From Pseudomonas syringae CC1557 (lineage in GTDB: Bacteria > Pseudomonadota > Gammaproteobacteria > Pseudomonadales > Pseudomonadaceae), in NCBI RefSeq assembly GCF_000452705.1, contig NZ_CP007014.1:2914001-2978000 (forward strand): a stretch of DNA of 64,000 bases, given 5' to 3'. The notes beneath the pieces were generated by a model. That model did no database searches and had not been told where the DNA came from. It was given only the letters and a program-made list of their open reading frames with translations. The position numbers and the translations under genes are program-made. Positions 62,746 through 64,000 of the stretch are shown here, piece after piece. Positions within the stretch are counted from its first letter, which is position 1. Each line of letters begins with the position of its first letter.

Positions 62746-63845
62746 TGCGCCTGAGCCTCGGCGTTGACCAGCGTCACGCTGGCCCCGTCATTGAGAAAGG
62801 CCCCGCCGCCACGGACGATCTGTGCCTGTTCAGCCAGCCCGCCGAGGATTTCCAGCGCCGATCCACGCCGCCGTCCGACCTCTACCACTTGCCGGCTGAC
62901 GCGCATGTCGTTGCCCAGCACAAACACATAAGAGCGTCCATCGCGCAGAATCACGCTGGTGTCCGGAACCGTCAGCGCCGGGCTGGACGGCAGTTCGATG
63001 CGGCCGCTGGCGTACATGCCAGCGCGCGCCATCGACCCCACCGGCAGGGAGACGTAGACCAGCGCCCTGCTGGTCTTGCCGTCGAGTATCGGCGATACCA
63101 GGCGCACGCGCCCTTCGACCTCAATGCCGCCCGGCAATATCACGCGCGCCAGCTGGCCGACCTTCACGCCCGGCAGTTGTTGTGCATCCAGTTCCGCCTG
63201 CCACTCGATGCGGCCATCCCGGATCATCCTGAACATTTCGCTGCCTGCGGACACCACATCGCCAAGCAAGGCCTTGCGCCCGGAAATGATCCCGTCATCC
63301 ACCGCGACGATGCGCGTCTGCGCGAGCTTGATCCGTATGCTGCGCAGATCGGCGTTGGCTGAGGCCAGGTTGGCTTCGGCGGTCTGCACCTTGACCCGGT
63401 AATCTTCCAGTTGCTGCTCGGAAAGCGCCCCGCTTTGTCCGACCAATGCCGCACGTCGCGCATTGGAGCGGGCCTCTTGCAATTGTGCAGTGGCCTGGGC
63501 GACCGCCGACTTCTGTTTGTTTTCCTCGGCCAGCACGCTGTCATCGGCCAATGTCGCCAAGACTTGGCCCTTCTTCACCTGATCGCCGATATCAGCCTTC
63601 AAGCTGGCGATACGCAAGCTTCCGGTCTCGGCACTGATCACGGCTTCCTGCCAGGGCGCAAGCGCACCGCTGGCCACCCGTTCCTGCGGCCAGTCTTCGC
63701 GACGTGGTTGAATCGCTTCGACCGTCAGGCTGGTGGCCGGCGCTGCAACGGCGGCCGGGGTCGGTTCGGCACGGCCGAACAACAGCCAGCCCGAGATGCC
63801 CAACACCGCCAGCGTCAGCAGACCATAAACATGCATCTTCCTCAT
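62742..63845 (-). CDS. RND efflux membrane-fusion protein (periplasmic adaptor)
   Basis: 367 residues. It has an N-terminal membrane anchor (LTLAVLGISGWLLFG), a lipoyl-like half motif (VISAETGSLRIASLKADIGDQV), a coiled-coil hairpin (KSAVAQATAQLQEARSNARR onward) and beta-barrel and membrane-proximal domains. It links the RND pump to the outer-membrane channel. ATGA overlaps occur with both the upstream outer-membrane gene and the downstream pump gene, so all three are co-translated. Confidence 0.92.
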   Translation of the reverse strand: MRKMHVYGLLTLAVLGISGWLLFGRAEPTPAAVAAPATSLTVEAIQPRREDWPQERVASGALAPWQEAVISAETGSLRIASLKADIGDQVKKGQVLATLADDSVLAEENKQKSAVAQATAQLQEARSNARRAALVGQSGALSEQQLEDYRVKVQTAEANLASANADLRSIRIKLAQTRIVAVDDGIISGRKALLGDVVSAGSEMFRMIRDGRIEWQAELDAQQLPGVKVGQLARVILPGGIEVEGRVRLVSPILDGKTSRALVYVSLPVGSMARAGMYASGRIELPSSPALTVPDTSVILRDGRSYVFVLGNDMRVSRQVVEVGRRRGSALEILGGLAEQAQIVRGGGAFLNDGASVTLVNAEAQAQ

Positions 63846-64000
63846 ACGCCGCCCCGCTTCGGTGTTTCACCGGCCAAACCGTTTCGACTGCCCTGCCATC
63901 CCCCGCCCAGGGCCTTGTACAGGGCAATCCAGTAGCGCACCTGATTTTGTTGCACGGTGATCAATTCGATTTGCGCCGAGAGCGCCGAGCGTCGAGCCAC
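63842..64000 (-). CDS. outer-membrane efflux channel (OprM/NodT family), C-terminal end
   Basis: Only the last 52 codons are inside the window. They read VARRSALSAQIELITVQQNQ, then RYWIALYKALGGGWQ, the typical C-terminal helix of NodT/OprM-type outer-membrane factors. The TGA overlaps the ATG of the membrane-fusion gene. The gene begins beyond the window and is the first of the efflux operon seen here. Confidence 0.85.
   Translation of the reverse strand: MARRSALSAQIELITVQQNQVRYWIALYKALGGGWQGSRNGLAGETPKRGGV

Noticed and set aside
1-64000. tRNA, rRNA or CRISPR array
   Set aside because: No tRNA-like cloverleaf next to the island edges and no regularly spaced direct repeats were seen; a tRNAscan or CRISPR finder run would settle it.

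Overview
The window looks like a Pseudomonas syringae-group chromosome. It carries an eight-gene arn (4-amino-4-deoxy-L-arabinose/lipid A) operon ending in ugd, as in Pseudomonas. It also carries a LOV-domain hybrid histidine kinase of the size and domain order known from P. syringae, and vanillate demethylase genes beside a GntR regulator. Both flanks (about 1-25.1 kb and 59.7-64 kb) read as ordinary core chromosome. The middle (about 25.2-59.7 kb) reads as an acquired, partly eroded catabolic island.

Layout. 1-12.4 kb: the C-terminal part of a LysR regulator, a secreted protein of unknown function, a membrane GGDEF-EAL protein, vanR facing vanBA, a LysR regulator, a PuuD-like glutamine amidotransferase with a PuuR-like regulator, the LOV kinase, and a conserved membrane protein closed by a strong terminator. 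12.4-25.1 kb: an envelope-modification block with a PAP2 phosphatase, a membrane-anchored histidine phosphatase (Ais/PmrG type), an ArnT-like glycosyltransferase paralogue, and the overlapping arnBCADTEF-ugd operon on the minus strand. 25.1-27.2 kb: an AT-rich gap with a perfect 15-bp inverted repeat, then decayed pieces of an HxlR regulator, a short-chain dehydrogenase and probably a site-specific integrase.

27.2-59.2 kb is the island. It has four metabolic transcription units. (i) OCD-family enzyme, RidA, FAD amine/amino-acid oxidoreductase and alpha/beta hydrolase, divergent from an AraC regulator. (ii) TPP-dependent decarboxylase/lyase, aldehyde dehydrogenase, SDR, seven-Asp-box beta-propeller, VOC extradiol-type dioxygenase, AA_synth-family protein, MhpA-like flavin hydroxylase and MhpD-like hydratase, divergent from an IclR regulator. 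(iii) APC permease, aldehyde dehydrogenase and outer-membrane porin, divergent from a chemoreceptor. (iv) Class III aminotransferase, aldehyde dehydrogenase and cytochrome b561, divergent from an AraC regulator. A two-component system with an ATPase-less ABC membrane protein sits between (i) and (ii), and a DHA2 exporter lies after the chemoreceptor. Together these suggest sensing, uptake, deamination and oxidation, ring hydroxylation and meta-cleavage of an unidentified amino-substituted, probably aromatic compound. A 15-bp motif, present as an inverted pair between permease and chemoreceptor and once more upstream of the aminotransferase, links (iii) and (iv) into a likely common regulon.

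59.2-59.7 kb holds an IS66 transposase tail and a truncated P-loop protein, marking the right edge. The window ends in an RND tripartite efflux operon on the minus strand whose outer-membrane gene runs off the end. No tRNA, rRNA or CRISPR array was seen. All identifications come from reading motifs by eye; no database search was run.
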